A stretch of DNA of 64,000 nt from Litoribrevibacter euphylliae (GTDB lineage Bacteria > Pseudomonadota > Gammaproteobacteria > Pseudomonadales > Litoribrevibacteraceae): the NCBI RefSeq assembly GCF_042646085.1, contig NZ_JBHRSZ010000004.1, positions 806,001-870,000 of the forward strand, given 5' to 3'. How positions within the stretch are numbered: position 1 is the stretch's first letter; each line of letters starts with the position of its first letter. Positions 17,950 to 26,667 of the stretch are shown piece by piece. The notes below the pieces were generated by a model. That model saw nothing but the letters and a program-made list of their open reading frames with translations, was not told where the DNA came from and did not search any database. A program made the position numbers and the translations under genes.

Positions 17950-20619
17950 TTGAAACAACAAAGCGCTGAAGCTTCCCGTACAGCCATTCCCAAAGAACTC
18001 TCCCAACGATTGTTGAAGGAAGGTATGTTAATCCTTCTGATTGCTGTTTGTGCATTCTTATTCATTTCGTTGGTCAGCTACGATGTGAATGACCCAGGGT
18101 GGAGTACGTCTGCAACACACCAAATAGTCAATAACTCAGGCGGCAAGGTTGGTGCCTTCTGTGCGGATATTCTGCTGTCTTTCTTCGGGTACATGGCGTA
18201 TTTACTGCCTGTTCTAATTATTTGGCGTGCTGTAAAGATCATTCGCGATAAACAGCATCACTTGATCAATCCATTAATGCTAATGCTTCGATTTACAGGG
18301 TTGGTTATTTTTCTGCTCTCTGGTGCCAGCTTAACGGCATTACATTTCCATGTTTCTCAAGATGTGTTGTTGCATGGCGCAGGCGGAATTGTTGGGCGAG
18401 CTCTGTCTGAAGGGTTGTATGTTCGTTTCAACTTACTGGGGACGACATTAATCCTGTTGGCTATGTTTTGTATTAGCTGTTCAATGTTCAGTGGGGTTTC
18501 CTGGATCAAGTTTTTTGAGAATGTTGGACGAATTAGTTTTGCAATTTTAGGTCTATTTGCAAAACAGTCCCGTCAGGCAGCAACTTATGGTAACGCCAAA
18601 TTAAAAGATCGTGCAGCCAAGCATGCAGAATTGAAAATGCAAAAAGCCGAACGAAAACGCGAACCTGTGATGATCAGCGGCGTTGTTGAAGATGTATCGC
18701 GAGAGCCAGAAATTGGTGATATCGATCGTATTGCTCAGGTCGTTGAAAAATCCACTGCGGAATCGAAAGCCAAACCAAAACAGGGCAGAGAAGAGATTGA
18801 TCTTGAATTACCCTTATCATTCGGAACGGATGATTTAGATCTAGATGTTGAGCGATCTGAGAAGAAGGCGAAAACATCACTTAAAGATCGCTTGTTAAGA
18901 AAGAATAAAACGAAGGAAGATTCATCGGAAACCCCGGCGAAAGAAAAACGAGCAGAAAAAGGCGAACTGAAAGGGGCTATCAAAACTGCGCCTGGTATTG
19001 GAGAGGATGAATCTAAAGCGCCTAAGATTACTCCTCTAAAAACAGAGCAACAAATTAGTGCGCGTACGGAGAAAGAAAAACAGGGCGATCTTTTCCCTGG
19101 CGAAGTGATTAGTTTACCGCCGTTATCGATTTTGACCCCGCCTGATAGTAACCAGAAGAAAGGCTATTCAGCTGAGTCTTTGGAAGCCATGTCTCGTTTG
19201 ATTGAGTTAAAACTGAAAGATTTTGGCGTCATTGCAGAAGTGGTTGAAGTTTGTCCAGGGCCTGTGATCACTCGTTTTGAAATCCAGCCTGCGCCGGGTG
19301 TAAAAGCATCCAAGATCTCAAACTTGGCTCGCGATTTGGCTCGTTCTTTAGCAGTGGTTAGTGTTCGAGTGGTTGAGGTGATTTCAGGTAAGACAGTAGT
19401 TGGTATTGAGATTCCAAACGAAGATCGCCAGATGGTTCGTCTTAGTGAAGTCTTGGGATCCAAACGTTACGATGAAGCCAGTTCACCGCTGACCTTAGGC
19501 TTAGGGAATGACATTGCGGGTGAACCTGTGATCGCAGATTTGGCCAAGATGCCTCACTTGCTGGTAGCAGGTACTACCGGTTCTGGTAAGTCGGTGGGTG
19601 TGAATGCCATGTTGGCAAGTATTCTGTTTAAGTCGACCCCGGACCAGGTTCGCTTGATTCTGATTGACCCTAAGATGCTTGAATTGTCGATTTATGATGA
19701 CATTCCTCATTTGTTAACCCCTGTAGTTACGGACATGAAAGACGCTGCGAACGGTTTGCGTTGGTGTGTGGCAGAGATGGAACGCCGTTACAAACTTATG
19801 TCTAAAATGGGTGTGCGTAATATTGCGGGTTACAACAAGAAGGTCGTAGAAGCGATTGAAGCGGGTGAGCCTATCTTAGATCCAATCTGGAAGCCTGATG
19901 AGCTCTCAATGACGCCAGTGGATGAACAGGTTCATCCTTATCTTGAGAAATTGCCGTTCATTGTTGTAGTGATCGATGAATTTGCCGACATGATGATGAT
20001 TGTTGGTAAAAAGGTTGAAGAACTGATTGCTCGTATCGCCCAGAAAGCACGTGCTGCTGGTATTCACTTGATCTTAGCGACTCAGCGACCTTCCGTGGAT
20101 GTTATTACGGGCTTGATCAAGGCGAACGTCCCGACGCGAATGGCATTCCAAGTGTCTTCTAAAATTGACTCTCGAACCATTCTTGATCAGGGCGGTGCAG
20201 AACAATTGTTAGGCCATGGTGACATGTTGTATATGCCGCCAGGCATCAACTCTCTGATGCGTGTGCACGGTGCTTTTGTTGATGACGATGAAGTTCACGC
20301 GCTGGTAGATGAATGGAAAACGCGTGGCGCCCCTGAGTATATTGATGCAGTGACTTCCGGCGTTGGTGAGGAAGGAATGCTGCCAGGTGAGAAGCCCGAG
20401 TCAGGCGGTGATGATGAGTCTGATCCGTTATTTGATGAGGCTGTGGCGTTTGTGACCGAAACAAGAAAAGCGTCGATTTCTTCTGTGCAAAGAAAGTTGA
20501 AGGTTGGTTACAATCGGGCGGCGAACTTAGTGGAAGCGATGGAAGCGGCAGGGATTGTTACTCCGATGGGGCATAACGGCAGTCGTGAAGTATTGGCTCC
20601 ACCTCCGCCGCCGAGATGA
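17950..20619 (+). CDS. ftsK: DNA translocase FtsK
   Basis: FtsK couples chromosome dimer resolution and segregation to septation. The 889-residue protein has an N-terminal membrane domain with about four helices (residues ~25-190), a charged low-complexity linker (~205-400) and a RecA-like motor with Walker A GTTGSGKS near residue 540 and Walker B VVIDEFADMMM near 674. It ends in a winged-helix gamma domain (KASISSVQRKLKVGYNRAAN) that reads KOPS. The linker is short compared with E. coli. The start is TTG. It begins the ftsK-lolA-rarA-crcB-serS series. Confidence 0.97.
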   Translation: MKQQSAEASRTAIPKELSQRLLKEGMLILLIAVCAFLFISLVSYDVNDPGWSTSATHQIVNNSGGKVGAFCADILLSFFGYMAYLLPVLIIWRAVKIIRDKQHHLINPLMLMLRFTGLVIFLLSGASLTALHFHVSQDVLLHGAGGIVGRALSEGLYVRFNLLGTTLILLAMFCISCSMFSGVSWIKFFENVGRISFAILGLFAKQSRQAATYGNAKLKDRAAKHAELKMQKAERKREPVMISGVVEDVSREPEIGDIDRIAQVVEKSTAESKAKPKQGREEIDLELPLSFGTDDLDLDVERSEKKAKTSLKDRLLRKNKTKEDSSETPAKEKRAEKGELKGAIKTAPGIGEDESKAPKITPLKTEQQISARTEKEKQGDLFPGEVISLPPLSILTPPDSNQKKGYSAESLEAMSRLIELKLKDFGVIAEVVEVCPGPVITRFEIQPAPGVKASKISNLARDLARSLAVVSVRVVEVISGKTVVGIEIPNEDRQMVRLSEVLGSKRYDEASSPLTLGLGNDIAGEPVIADLAKMPHLLVAGTTGSGKSVGVNAMLASILFKSTPDQVRLILIDPKMLELSIYDDIPHLLTPVVTDMKDAANGLRWCVAEMERRYKLMSKMGVRNIAGYNKKVVEAIEAGEPILDPIWKPDELSMTPVDEQVHPYLEKLPFIVVVIDEFADMMMIVGKKVEELIARIAQKARAAGIHLILATQRPSVDVITGLIKANVPTRMAFQVSSKIDSRTILDQGGAEQLLGHGDMLYMPPGINSLMRVHGAFVDDDEVHALVDEWKTRGAPEYIDAVTSGVGEEGMLPGEKPESGGDDESDPLFDEAVAFVTETRKASISSVQRKLKVGYNRAANLVEAMEAAGIVTPMGHNGSREVLAPPPPPR

Positions 20620-20660
20620 TTTTTATTTCTTAATTTTTCAAAGTTTAGTGAGATCTATTT

Positions 20661-21302
20661 GTGTTGATCATTAAAAGAATTTTATTCGTTGTTGTTTTGT
20701 TTTGGGCTTCTTTCTCTCTATACGCGCAAGACGCTGGAGATCGTTTGTCTTCATTGTTGGAGGGGATGAATGCCTATTCTGCGGGGTTTGAGCAAACCAC
20801 TCATGATGCACAAGGGGTGATCAAACAGCGTGGTCAAGGTAATTTCGTACTGGAGCAACCGGGCCGTTTTCGCTGGGTGGTTAATGAGCCATTCCCACAA
20901 ACTATAGTGTCTGATGGCAAATCAGTTTGGGTGTACGATCCAGATTTAGAGCAAGTCAGTATTGATTTCTTAGATGAGCGTGCATCTAAAACACCGGCTG
21001 TATTGTTGTCTGGGTCGGCTGAAGAAATAAGAAAGCATTATCGTATTTCTAACAGTCGTGACACACTCAAAGAAATGTTCATCTTAAGCCCGAAAGACGA
21101 GGGCAGTTTATTCACCATGTTGGTTTTGAACTTTGTGGACGACAAGCTGGTTGAAATGCAGATTGAAGACAGTCTTGGTCAGTTTACCAAGATTGCATTT
21201 ACCGATGTGACGCTGAATCCTTCGCTGGATAGCGACACCTTCAGTGTTTCATTTCCTGATTATGTCGATGTACTCGACAATCGTCAGACTGCTGCTGAAT
21301 AA
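20661..21302 (+). CDS. lolA: Outer-membrane lipoprotein carrier LolA
   Basis: The periplasmic chaperone that carries lipoproteins from LolCDE to LolB. The 213-aa precursor has a signal peptide (cleavage probably after SLYA, residues 19-22), the family core QRGQGNFVLEQPGRFRW and the following SDGKSVWVYDPDLEQV. The start is GTG at 20661. It lies between ftsK and rarA, a conserved order in Pseudomonas and relatives. Confidence 0.96.
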   Translation: MLIIKRILFVVVLFWASFSLYAQDAGDRLSSLLEGMNAYSAGFEQTTHDAQGVIKQRGQGNFVLEQPGRFRWVVNEPFPQTIVSDGKSVWVYDPDLEQVSIDFLDERASKTPAVLLSGSAEEIRKHYRISNSRDTLKEMFILSPKDEGSLFTMLVLNFVDDKLVEMQIEDSLGQFTKIAFTDVTLNPSLDSDTFSVSFPDYVDVLDNRQTAAE

Positions 21303-21322
21303 GCTTTAAATACCTTCAATTC

Positions 21323-22681
21323 ATGAGCAGTGATCTTTTCTCTCAGGAAGAACAAAGTAGCCGCTTAAGGTTTCAACCTTTGGCGGCTCGTTGTCGTCCG
21401 ACCACTTTAGACGGTTATATCGGTCAGCAACATTTGTTGGGCGCAGGTAAGCCGTTACGAAAAGCCATTGAAGCCAACCAACTTCATTCCATGCTGTTGT
21501 GGGGGCCGCCAGGTGTAGGGAAAACGACTCTGGCAAGAATCATCGGGCAGAGTTGCAACGCTGAAGTAATTGAAATCTCAGCAGTGATGTCCGGCGTTAA
21601 AGACATTCGTGCGGCAGTTGAGCAAGCAAAGCTTCATTTGTCTCAAGGTCGTAGAACCTTAGTGTTTGTGGATGAGGTTCATCGTTTCAATAAAACCCAG
21701 CAGGACGCCTTTTTACCTTACGTTGAAGACGGCACCTTGGTCTTTATCGGTGCAACGACAGAGAATCCGTCTTTTGAAGTGAATAATGCACTATTGTCTC
21801 GTGCCAGGGTTTATAAACTTCAATCTCTAACGGATGAGGATATAGAGCAGCTGCTTAAACAGGCTTTGGCAACGGATAACGAATTGCTATCTTTGAATGT
21901 ATCTGTTGAAGCTGAAGCCTTATCTTTGCTTGCAGCAACGGCAATGGGGGATGCCAGAAGGGCATACAACCTGCTCGAAGTTTCAATTCAAATCGCTCAG
22001 GCGGATGCGAACTCTGATCGTGATTTGTTTATTGATCTACCCACCGCAGAACAAGCATTAGCAAATGAAACCAAGCGTTTTGATAAGCAAGGCGATGCCT
22101 TTTACGATCAAATTTCAGCGTTACATAAGTCGGTAAGAGGATCATCGGTAGATGGTGCGCTTTATTGGTTCTGTCGAATGCTCGATGGTGGTTGTGATCC
22201 TTTGTATATTGCTCGTCGTGTGGTACGGATGGCCAGTGAAGAAGTCGGGAATGCCGATCCAAGAGCTTTAGAGGTGTCATTGAATGCCTGGCAAGTACAA
22301 GAGCGATTGGGTAGCCCAGAAGGCGAGTTAGCTGTCGCTCAGGCAATTTGTTACATAGCAGCAGCTCCTAAAAGTAATGCTGTGTACACCGCTTACAATA
22401 AAATGCGCGCAATAGTCACTGAAACCAAAGATTATGAGGTGCCGATGCACATTCGGAATGCTCCGACAGATCTGATGAAAGATCATGGCTTTGGTGATGG
22501 CTATCGTTATGCACATGACGAACCAAATGCGTATGCTGCTGGTGAGAATTACTTGCCTGAAGGTCTGAAAGACTTGAAAGTATATCAGCCAGTTGATCGC
22601 GGTTTGGAAAAGAAAATCTCAGAAAAACTTGAGTGGCTACAACAGCTTGATGAACAAAGTGATCAAAAGCGTTACGATTAG
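21323..22681 (+). CDS. rarA: Replication-associated recombination protein RarA
   Basis: RarA (MgsA) is a AAA+ ATPase related to clamp loaders and to eukaryotic WRNIP1 that acts at stalled forks. The 452-aa protein has the N-terminal LAARCRPTTLDGYIGQQHLL, Walker A GPPGVGKTT near residue 60, Walker B VFVDEVHRFNK and sensor segment GATTENPSFEVN. The C-terminal tetramerisation domain (residues ~260-440) contains YWFCRMLDGGCDPLYIARR. It starts 20 bp after lolA. Confidence 0.97.
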   Translation: MSSDLFSQEEQSSRLRFQPLAARCRPTTLDGYIGQQHLLGAGKPLRKAIEANQLHSMLLWGPPGVGKTTLARIIGQSCNAEVIEISAVMSGVKDIRAAVEQAKLHLSQGRRTLVFVDEVHRFNKTQQDAFLPYVEDGTLVFIGATTENPSFEVNNALLSRARVYKLQSLTDEDIEQLLKQALATDNELLSLNVSVEAEALSLLAATAMGDARRAYNLLEVSIQIAQADANSDRDLFIDLPTAEQALANETKRFDKQGDAFYDQISALHKSVRGSSVDGALYWFCRMLDGGCDPLYIARRVVRMASEEVGNADPRALEVSLNAWQVQERLGSPEGELAVAQAICYIAAAPKSNAVYTAYNKMRAIVTETKDYEVPMHIRNAPTDLMKDHGFGDGYRYAHDEPNAYAAGENYLPEGLKDLKVYQPVDRGLEKKISEKLEWLQQLDEQSDQKRYD

Positions 22682-22746
22682 CGCTTGAATAGATCTTTCC
22701 CTGGATTAATCGAGCCAAAGGCGTTGAGGCGTAAAGAGAGAAAATC

Positions 22747-23124
22747 ATGCTTTCAAACATGTTATGGGTATCATTAGGCGCGGTGCTTGGGGCAAACGCT
22801 CGATATTTGGTATCTGTAATGATGGTTCAATATCTGGGAAAACCAGGATATTGGGCAACGTTCTCTGTGAATGTTATTGGCTCATTTCTCCTTGGTTTGG
22901 TTGCTGGTTTTATCCTCGGGAAACTGGATAATACGCACCATTATTGGTTTTTAATTGCTGTAGGTGGTTTAGGCTCATTTACCACATTCTCTACTTTTTC
23001 GTTGGATATGCTCTTTTTAATTCAACAACAGCAAGTTATCTATTCAATTCTCTATGCTGCCGTGAGTATAATTACCGGTTTAATTTTCGTGTATTTGGGC
23101 TGGATGCTGTCGCGGTTGATATAA
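22747..23124 (+). CDS. crcB: Fluoride exporter CrcB/Fluc
   Basis: A 125-residue four-helix membrane protein of the Fluc family, which forms dual-topology dimers that expel fluoride. It has the conserved GAVLGANARY, FSVNVIGSFLLG and the phenylalanine-rich GSFTTFSTFSLD segment. A single crcB gene implies a homodimer. No fluoride riboswitch could be recognised in the 65 bp between rarA and crcB, so expression is probably driven by the upstream genes. Confidence 0.95.
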   Translation: MLSNMLWVSLGAVLGANARYLVSVMMVQYLGKPGYWATFSVNVIGSFLLGLVAGFILGKLDNTHHYWFLIAVGGLGSFTTFSTFSLDMLFLIQQQQVIYSILYAAVSIITGLIFVYLGWMLSRLI

Positions 23125-23178
23125 ACCGTTTGATATAACCCTGTCTGATTTGTGTAAGGATGTCTAAGTAGGCCGATC

Positions 23179-24459
23179 ATGTTAGATCCAAAAGAACTTC
23201 GTAAGGACCCAGCAGCCTTTGCTGCAAAACTGGCAAAAAAATACTTTGAACTCGACCTCTCTAAATATGAAGAGTTGGAGTCCAAGCGTAAGTCTCTTCA
23301 AATCGAAACGGAAACGTTGCAAGCAGAGCGTAACTCCCGCTCGAAAGAAATTGGTATGGCAGCGAAAGAGGGTAAAGACATTACTCCTCTTAAAGCAGCG
23401 GTTTCTGAGATCGGCGAAAAGCTTGATCAAAACAAAGAAGAATTGCGTGTAGTTCAAGATGAGTTTAATCACTTCTTGATGAGCATTCCTAACTTACCTA
23501 ATGATCTGGTACCTGAAGGTAAGGATGAAGACGAGAACGAAGAGATCTCAACCTGGGGAACGCCTCGTGAGTTTGATTTCGAGCCTAAAGATCACGTAGA
23601 TCTAGGTGCAGGTGTTGGTGGTTTGGACTTTGAATCGGGTACAAAAATTACCGGTTCTCGTTTTGCAGTGATGCGTGGCCAGATTGCTGGTTTGCACCGT
23701 GCTTTGACTCAATTCATGTTGACTACGCATTTGACTGCGCATGGTTATGAAGAGATTTATATTCCATACATCGTGAACAGCGATAGTTTGAAAGGAACCG
23801 GTCAGCTTCCTAAGTTCGAAGAGGACTTGTTTAAGTTACGCTCTGAAAATGAATTTTATCTAACGCCGACAGCAGAAGTACCTGTAACGAACATGGTGCG
23901 TGATGAAATTTTGGATCCAAAACAGCTTCCTCAGAAGTTTGTGTGTCATTCTCCATGCTTCCGTTCAGAAGCGGGCAGTTACGGTCGTGATACGCGAGGC
24001 ATGATTCGTCAGCACCAATTCGAGAAGGTTGAATTGGTACATATGGTGAAACCTGAAGAGTCATATCAGGCGTTGGAAGAATTAACCGGTCACGCTGAGA
24101 AAATTCTACAGTTGTTGGATTTGCCTTACCGTAAAGTGCGTCTTTGTGGTGGCGATTTAGGTTTCTCTGCGGCAATGACTTACGATCTTGAAGTTTGGTT
24201 GCCTGGTCAACAGAAGTACCGTGAAATTTCTTCATGCAGTAACTGTGAAGACTTCCAAGCACGTCGTATGCAGGCTCGATATCGTAACCCGGAAACCAAC
24301 AAGCCTGAGTTGCTTCATACTTTGAACGGTTCTGGCTTGGCGGTGGGTCGTACCTTGGTAGCGGTTCTTGAAAACTATCAAAACGAAGATGGTTCTATTA
24401 CGGTGCCTGAGGTGTTAAAACCGTTTATGGGTGGTCTTGAGAAAATTAACGCTGCCTAA
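23179..24459 (+). CDS. serS: Seryl-tRNA synthetase
   Basis: A class II synthetase that charges tRNA-Ser and tRNA-Sec. The 426-residue protein has the N-terminal coiled-coil arm (residues ~28-100) that grips the long variable arm of tRNA-Ser, motif 2 (FRSEAGSYGRDTRGMIR) and motif 3 (NGSGLAVGRTLVAVLENYQ). Length and motifs are standard. A terminator-like hairpin follows. Confidence 0.98.
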   Translation: MLDPKELRKDPAAFAAKLAKKYFELDLSKYEELESKRKSLQIETETLQAERNSRSKEIGMAAKEGKDITPLKAAVSEIGEKLDQNKEELRVVQDEFNHFLMSIPNLPNDLVPEGKDEDENEEISTWGTPREFDFEPKDHVDLGAGVGGLDFESGTKITGSRFAVMRGQIAGLHRALTQFMLTTHLTAHGYEEIYIPYIVNSDSLKGTGQLPKFEEDLFKLRSENEFYLTPTAEVPVTNMVRDEILDPKQLPQKFVCHSPCFRSEAGSYGRDTRGMIRQHQFEKVELVHMVKPEESYQALEELTGHAEKILQLLDLPYRKVRLCGGDLGFSAAMTYDLEVWLPGQQKYREISSCSNCEDFQARRMQARYRNPETNKPELLHTLNGSGLAVGRTLVAVLENYQNEDGSITVPEVLKPFMGGLEKINAA

Positions 24460-24519
24460 TGTCGAGTAGAATCAAAGTGCTTATTGGAATGAATAAGTAC
24501 CAAGTAAGATGAACAGAAG

Positions 24520-24566
24520 AGCACTGACTATACTTGATGAATTCAAGATGTAGTCGGTGCTTTTTA
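24520..24566 (+). terminator. Terminator after serS
   Basis: An 11-bp outer stem (24520-24530 with 24551-24561, one G-U pair) encloses a 5-bp inner stem and runs into a T tract. It ends the ftsK-to-serS series. Confidence 0.8.
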
Positions 24567-24650
24567 CTATTGAGATCACTGTATTCCTTCGAAGAGGCGA
24601 GTTGAGCTTCTACTAAGATTGTTCAGTGAGATCCATTCTGGGGAGATCGA

Positions 24651-26048
24651 ATGGAATTTCTGCCTTTATTTCATAAGCTTGAGAATAAAACTTGCCTAGT
24701 CGTCGGGGGGGGGGTAATTGCTTCCCGTCGTGCGCATATCTTGTTGCAGGCGGGCGCGGATGTGACGGTTATTTCACCTGAAATCGAAGATACGTTAACC
24801 AAGAGTGCTGAACTGAGTAAGCTTAAATGGATTCGCTCAACCTTTGATGTGGATGCTATCGAACATTTGTTGGAACGCATTACTTTGGTTGTTGCAGCGA
24901 CTGATAATGATTCAGTAAACCAGGCGGTGGCTCGATTTGCGGAAGATCATAATATCCCTGTTAATGTCGCTTCAGACGCATCTAAAGGCGATGTGATTTT
25001 CCCTTCAATCATTGATCGTTCTCCTGTAATTGCTGCCGTAGCCAGTGGTTCGAAATCTCCGGTTATTAGCCGTTTGCTTCGCGGTACTTTGGAAGCTGCG
25101 TTGCCTGCTCATATCGGTAAGTTGACCGATATTGCGGGCGAATTCCGAGCTAAAGTAAGAGCTAAGATATCTGACAGTAATCGCCGTCGAGCATTCTGGG
25201 AACGCTTTTTCCAAGGCCCGGCTGGTGCAGCCGCTTTAGCAAATGATCCCCAAACATCACGGGATATGTTGGTTGATGCGCTTGATAACTTTGATCTTGA
25301 TGTGCATCCGGGTGAGGTATATCTGATTGGTTCAGGGCCAGGTGATCCTGATCTTTTAACCCTGAAAGCGTTACGCTTAATTCAACAAGCGGATGTGGTG
25401 TTCTACGACCGATTGGTATCTCAACCGATTCTCGACATGTGTCGACGCGACGCAAAATTAGTGAATGTTGGTAAAGCCCGGAGTGAGCACACTGTACCGC
25501 AAGACCAGATCAACAAATTATTAGTTGAGTATGCTCAAAAAGGGCACCGTGTGTTGCGACTGAAAGGCGGTGATCCGTTTATCTTCGGTCGTGGTGGTGA
25601 AGAGCTTGAAGAGCTTGCAACCAGTGGTGTGCCTTTCCAGATTGTTCCGGGAATTACCGCTGCCTCCGGGTGTGCGGCGTACTCGGGTATTCCTCTTACT
25701 CACAGAGACTATTCTCAGTCAGTACGTTTCATTACAGGTCATTTGAAGAATGATACTTGTGATTTGCCATGGCACGAATACGCACATGAGAATCAAACGC
25801 TTGTGTTCTATATGGGCTTGGTAGGCCTGCCTATTATCTGCAAGCAATTGATTGCGAATGGTATGCGATCTGACATGCCAATGGCGTTGGTTCAGAAGGG
25901 AACAACACCGGATCAGAAAGTGCTATTGGGAACGCTGGAAACCATGCCCGAGCTTGTGCAGTCGAATGATATCAAACCGCCTACTTTGATTATCATTGGT
26001 GAGGTCGTTCGTTTGCATGATAAGTTGGCTTGGTATCGCGCGGACTAA
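24651..26048 (+). CDS. cysG: Siroheme synthase CysG
   Basis: A trifunctional enzyme converting uroporphyrinogen III to siroheme for sulfite and nitrite reductases. The N-terminal CysG-B part (residues 1-~210) holds the NAD-binding VVGGGVIASRRA and the dehydrogenase/chelatase activities. The C-terminal CysG-A part is a SAM-dependent uroporphyrinogen methyltransferase with YLIGSGPGDPDLLTLKA, LRLKGGDPFIFGRGGEE and VPGITAASGCAAYSGIPLTH. The 465 aa are normal length. The Gly codons of the NAD-binding motif are an uninterrupted run of ten G. GGGGAGA precedes the ATG. Confidence 0.97.
   Translation: MEFLPLFHKLENKTCLVVGGGVIASRRAHILLQAGADVTVISPEIEDTLTKSAELSKLKWIRSTFDVDAIEHLLERITLVVAATDNDSVNQAVARFAEDHNIPVNVASDASKGDVIFPSIIDRSPVIAAVASGSKSPVISRLLRGTLEAALPAHIGKLTDIAGEFRAKVRAKISDSNRRRAFWERFFQGPAGAAALANDPQTSRDMLVDALDNFDLDVHPGEVYLIGSGPGDPDLLTLKALRLIQQADVVFYDRLVSQPILDMCRRDAKLVNVGKARSEHTVPQDQINKLLVEYAQKGHRVLRLKGGDPFIFGRGGEELEELATSGVPFQIVPGITAASGCAAYSGIPLTHRDYSQSVRFITGHLKNDTCDLPWHEYAHENQTLVFYMGLVGLPIICKQLIANGMRSDMPMALVQKGTTPDQKVLLGTLETMPELVQSNDIKPPTLIIIGEVVRLHDKLAWYRAD
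24715..24724 (+). repeat. G10 homopolymer inside cysG
   Basis: Ten consecutive G encode the Gly-Gly-Gly of the NAD-binding motif plus the first base of the next codon. A one-base slip would truncate CysG after about 20 residues. Confidence 0.8.
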
Positions 26049-26078
26049 TTACTTTAACTCGTTTCGCATTTAATTCTC

Positions 26079-26125
26079 TTAATCTCAGTGCTTGCTGCTC
26101 AAAAACAGTTTTTCACTGAGATTAA
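26079..26125. repeat. Perfect 12-bp inverted repeat before the 72-aa gene
   Basis: The arms 26079-26090 (TTAATCTCAGTG) and 26114-26125 are perfect inverted copies separated by 23 bp. No T tract follows the right arm, and the pair ends 23 bp before the next ATG. It could be an operator or an RNA stem. Confidence 0.6.
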
Positions 26126-26148
26126 TGTATTTAGTAAGGAAGTTTTAA

Positions 26149-26367
26149 ATGGTGCTGTTCTGGCCAAGTCAACAAGAACTCGATTGTATTAACAGTGAAG
26201 GTCTCATTCTTGGGAAAATTCAGTTTGATGGTTCTAAAGAAGAGTACATTTTCTGTTGTGATAATGAATCAGTCAGTTTGTCAGAGTTAGAAAAAATTAA
26301 GATTGCCGACAGGCTGGCAGGTCTCAAGTCAGGTAAGTATTCTATGCCTATGCAGGATGATGATTGA
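26149..26367 (+). CDS. Small acidic hypothetical protein
   Basis: A 72-aa product I do not recognise. AGGAAG lies about 7 bp before the ATG, and the frame ends with an acidic tail (MPMQDDD). It has two adjacent cysteines (FCCDNES), no signal peptide and no membrane segment. An inverted repeat lies directly upstream and a terminator-like hairpin about 95 bp downstream, so it may be a single-gene unit. Confidence 0.6.
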   Translation: MVLFWPSQQELDCINSEGLILGKIQFDGSKEEYIFCCDNESVSLSELEKIKIADRLAGLKSGKYSMPMQDDD

Positions 26368-26461
26368 TCTCTAGGAATCACTGATCCTGTTCTAAATATA
26401 CAGCCTCTTCGATTCTCTATTGAACAAAGGTTAGGAGCGTCTAAAATACGCAGTTTATGAG

Positions 26462-26500
26462 CAGCTTTAACCCATATACGACAATGGGAAGCTGTTTCTC
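26462..26500 (+). terminator. Terminator-like hairpin
   Basis: CAGCTT and CCCAT on the left pair with ATGGG and AAGCTG on the right (11 bp with a 3-nt bulge), followed by TTTCTC. It probably ends transcription from the 72-aa gene. Confidence 0.55.
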
Positions 26501-26522
26501 TCCCGATTTGGTAGGACTTTTT

Positions 26523-26577
26523 TTAGTAGCGCTTTGTCTTAATAGAACTTTGCTTTAATAGAGCACTCACTTAATAG
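26523..26577 (+). repeat. Four TTARTAG heptamers with 16-bp spacing
   Basis: TTAGTAG at 26523 and TTAATAG at 26539, 26555 and 26571 lie exactly 16 bp apart. The first two 16-bp units agree at 11 of 16 positions, the others mainly in the heptamer. The array ends about 90 bp before the radical SAM gene. Confidence 0.6.
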
Positions 26578-26667
26578 GCTTGATTAGATCTGCTTTAGTA
26601 ACATACTAAGCTCTGTCTAGAGAAGTGGCCCTTAAATCGCTGAATAACCATTACGCTAGTAAAGATA

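Larger units (their letters stand above)
26368..26667. other. Intergenic region with hairpin and 16-bp repeats
   Basis: 300 bp without a gene. It holds a terminator-like hairpin (26462-26500) and four heptamers spaced exactly 16 bp (26523-26577). The rest shows nothing recognisable. Confidence 0.6.

Noticed and set aside
22682..22746. Fluoride riboswitch before crcB
   Set aside because: The 65-bp gap lacks the conserved fluoride riboswitch segments and is too short for it plus an expression platform.
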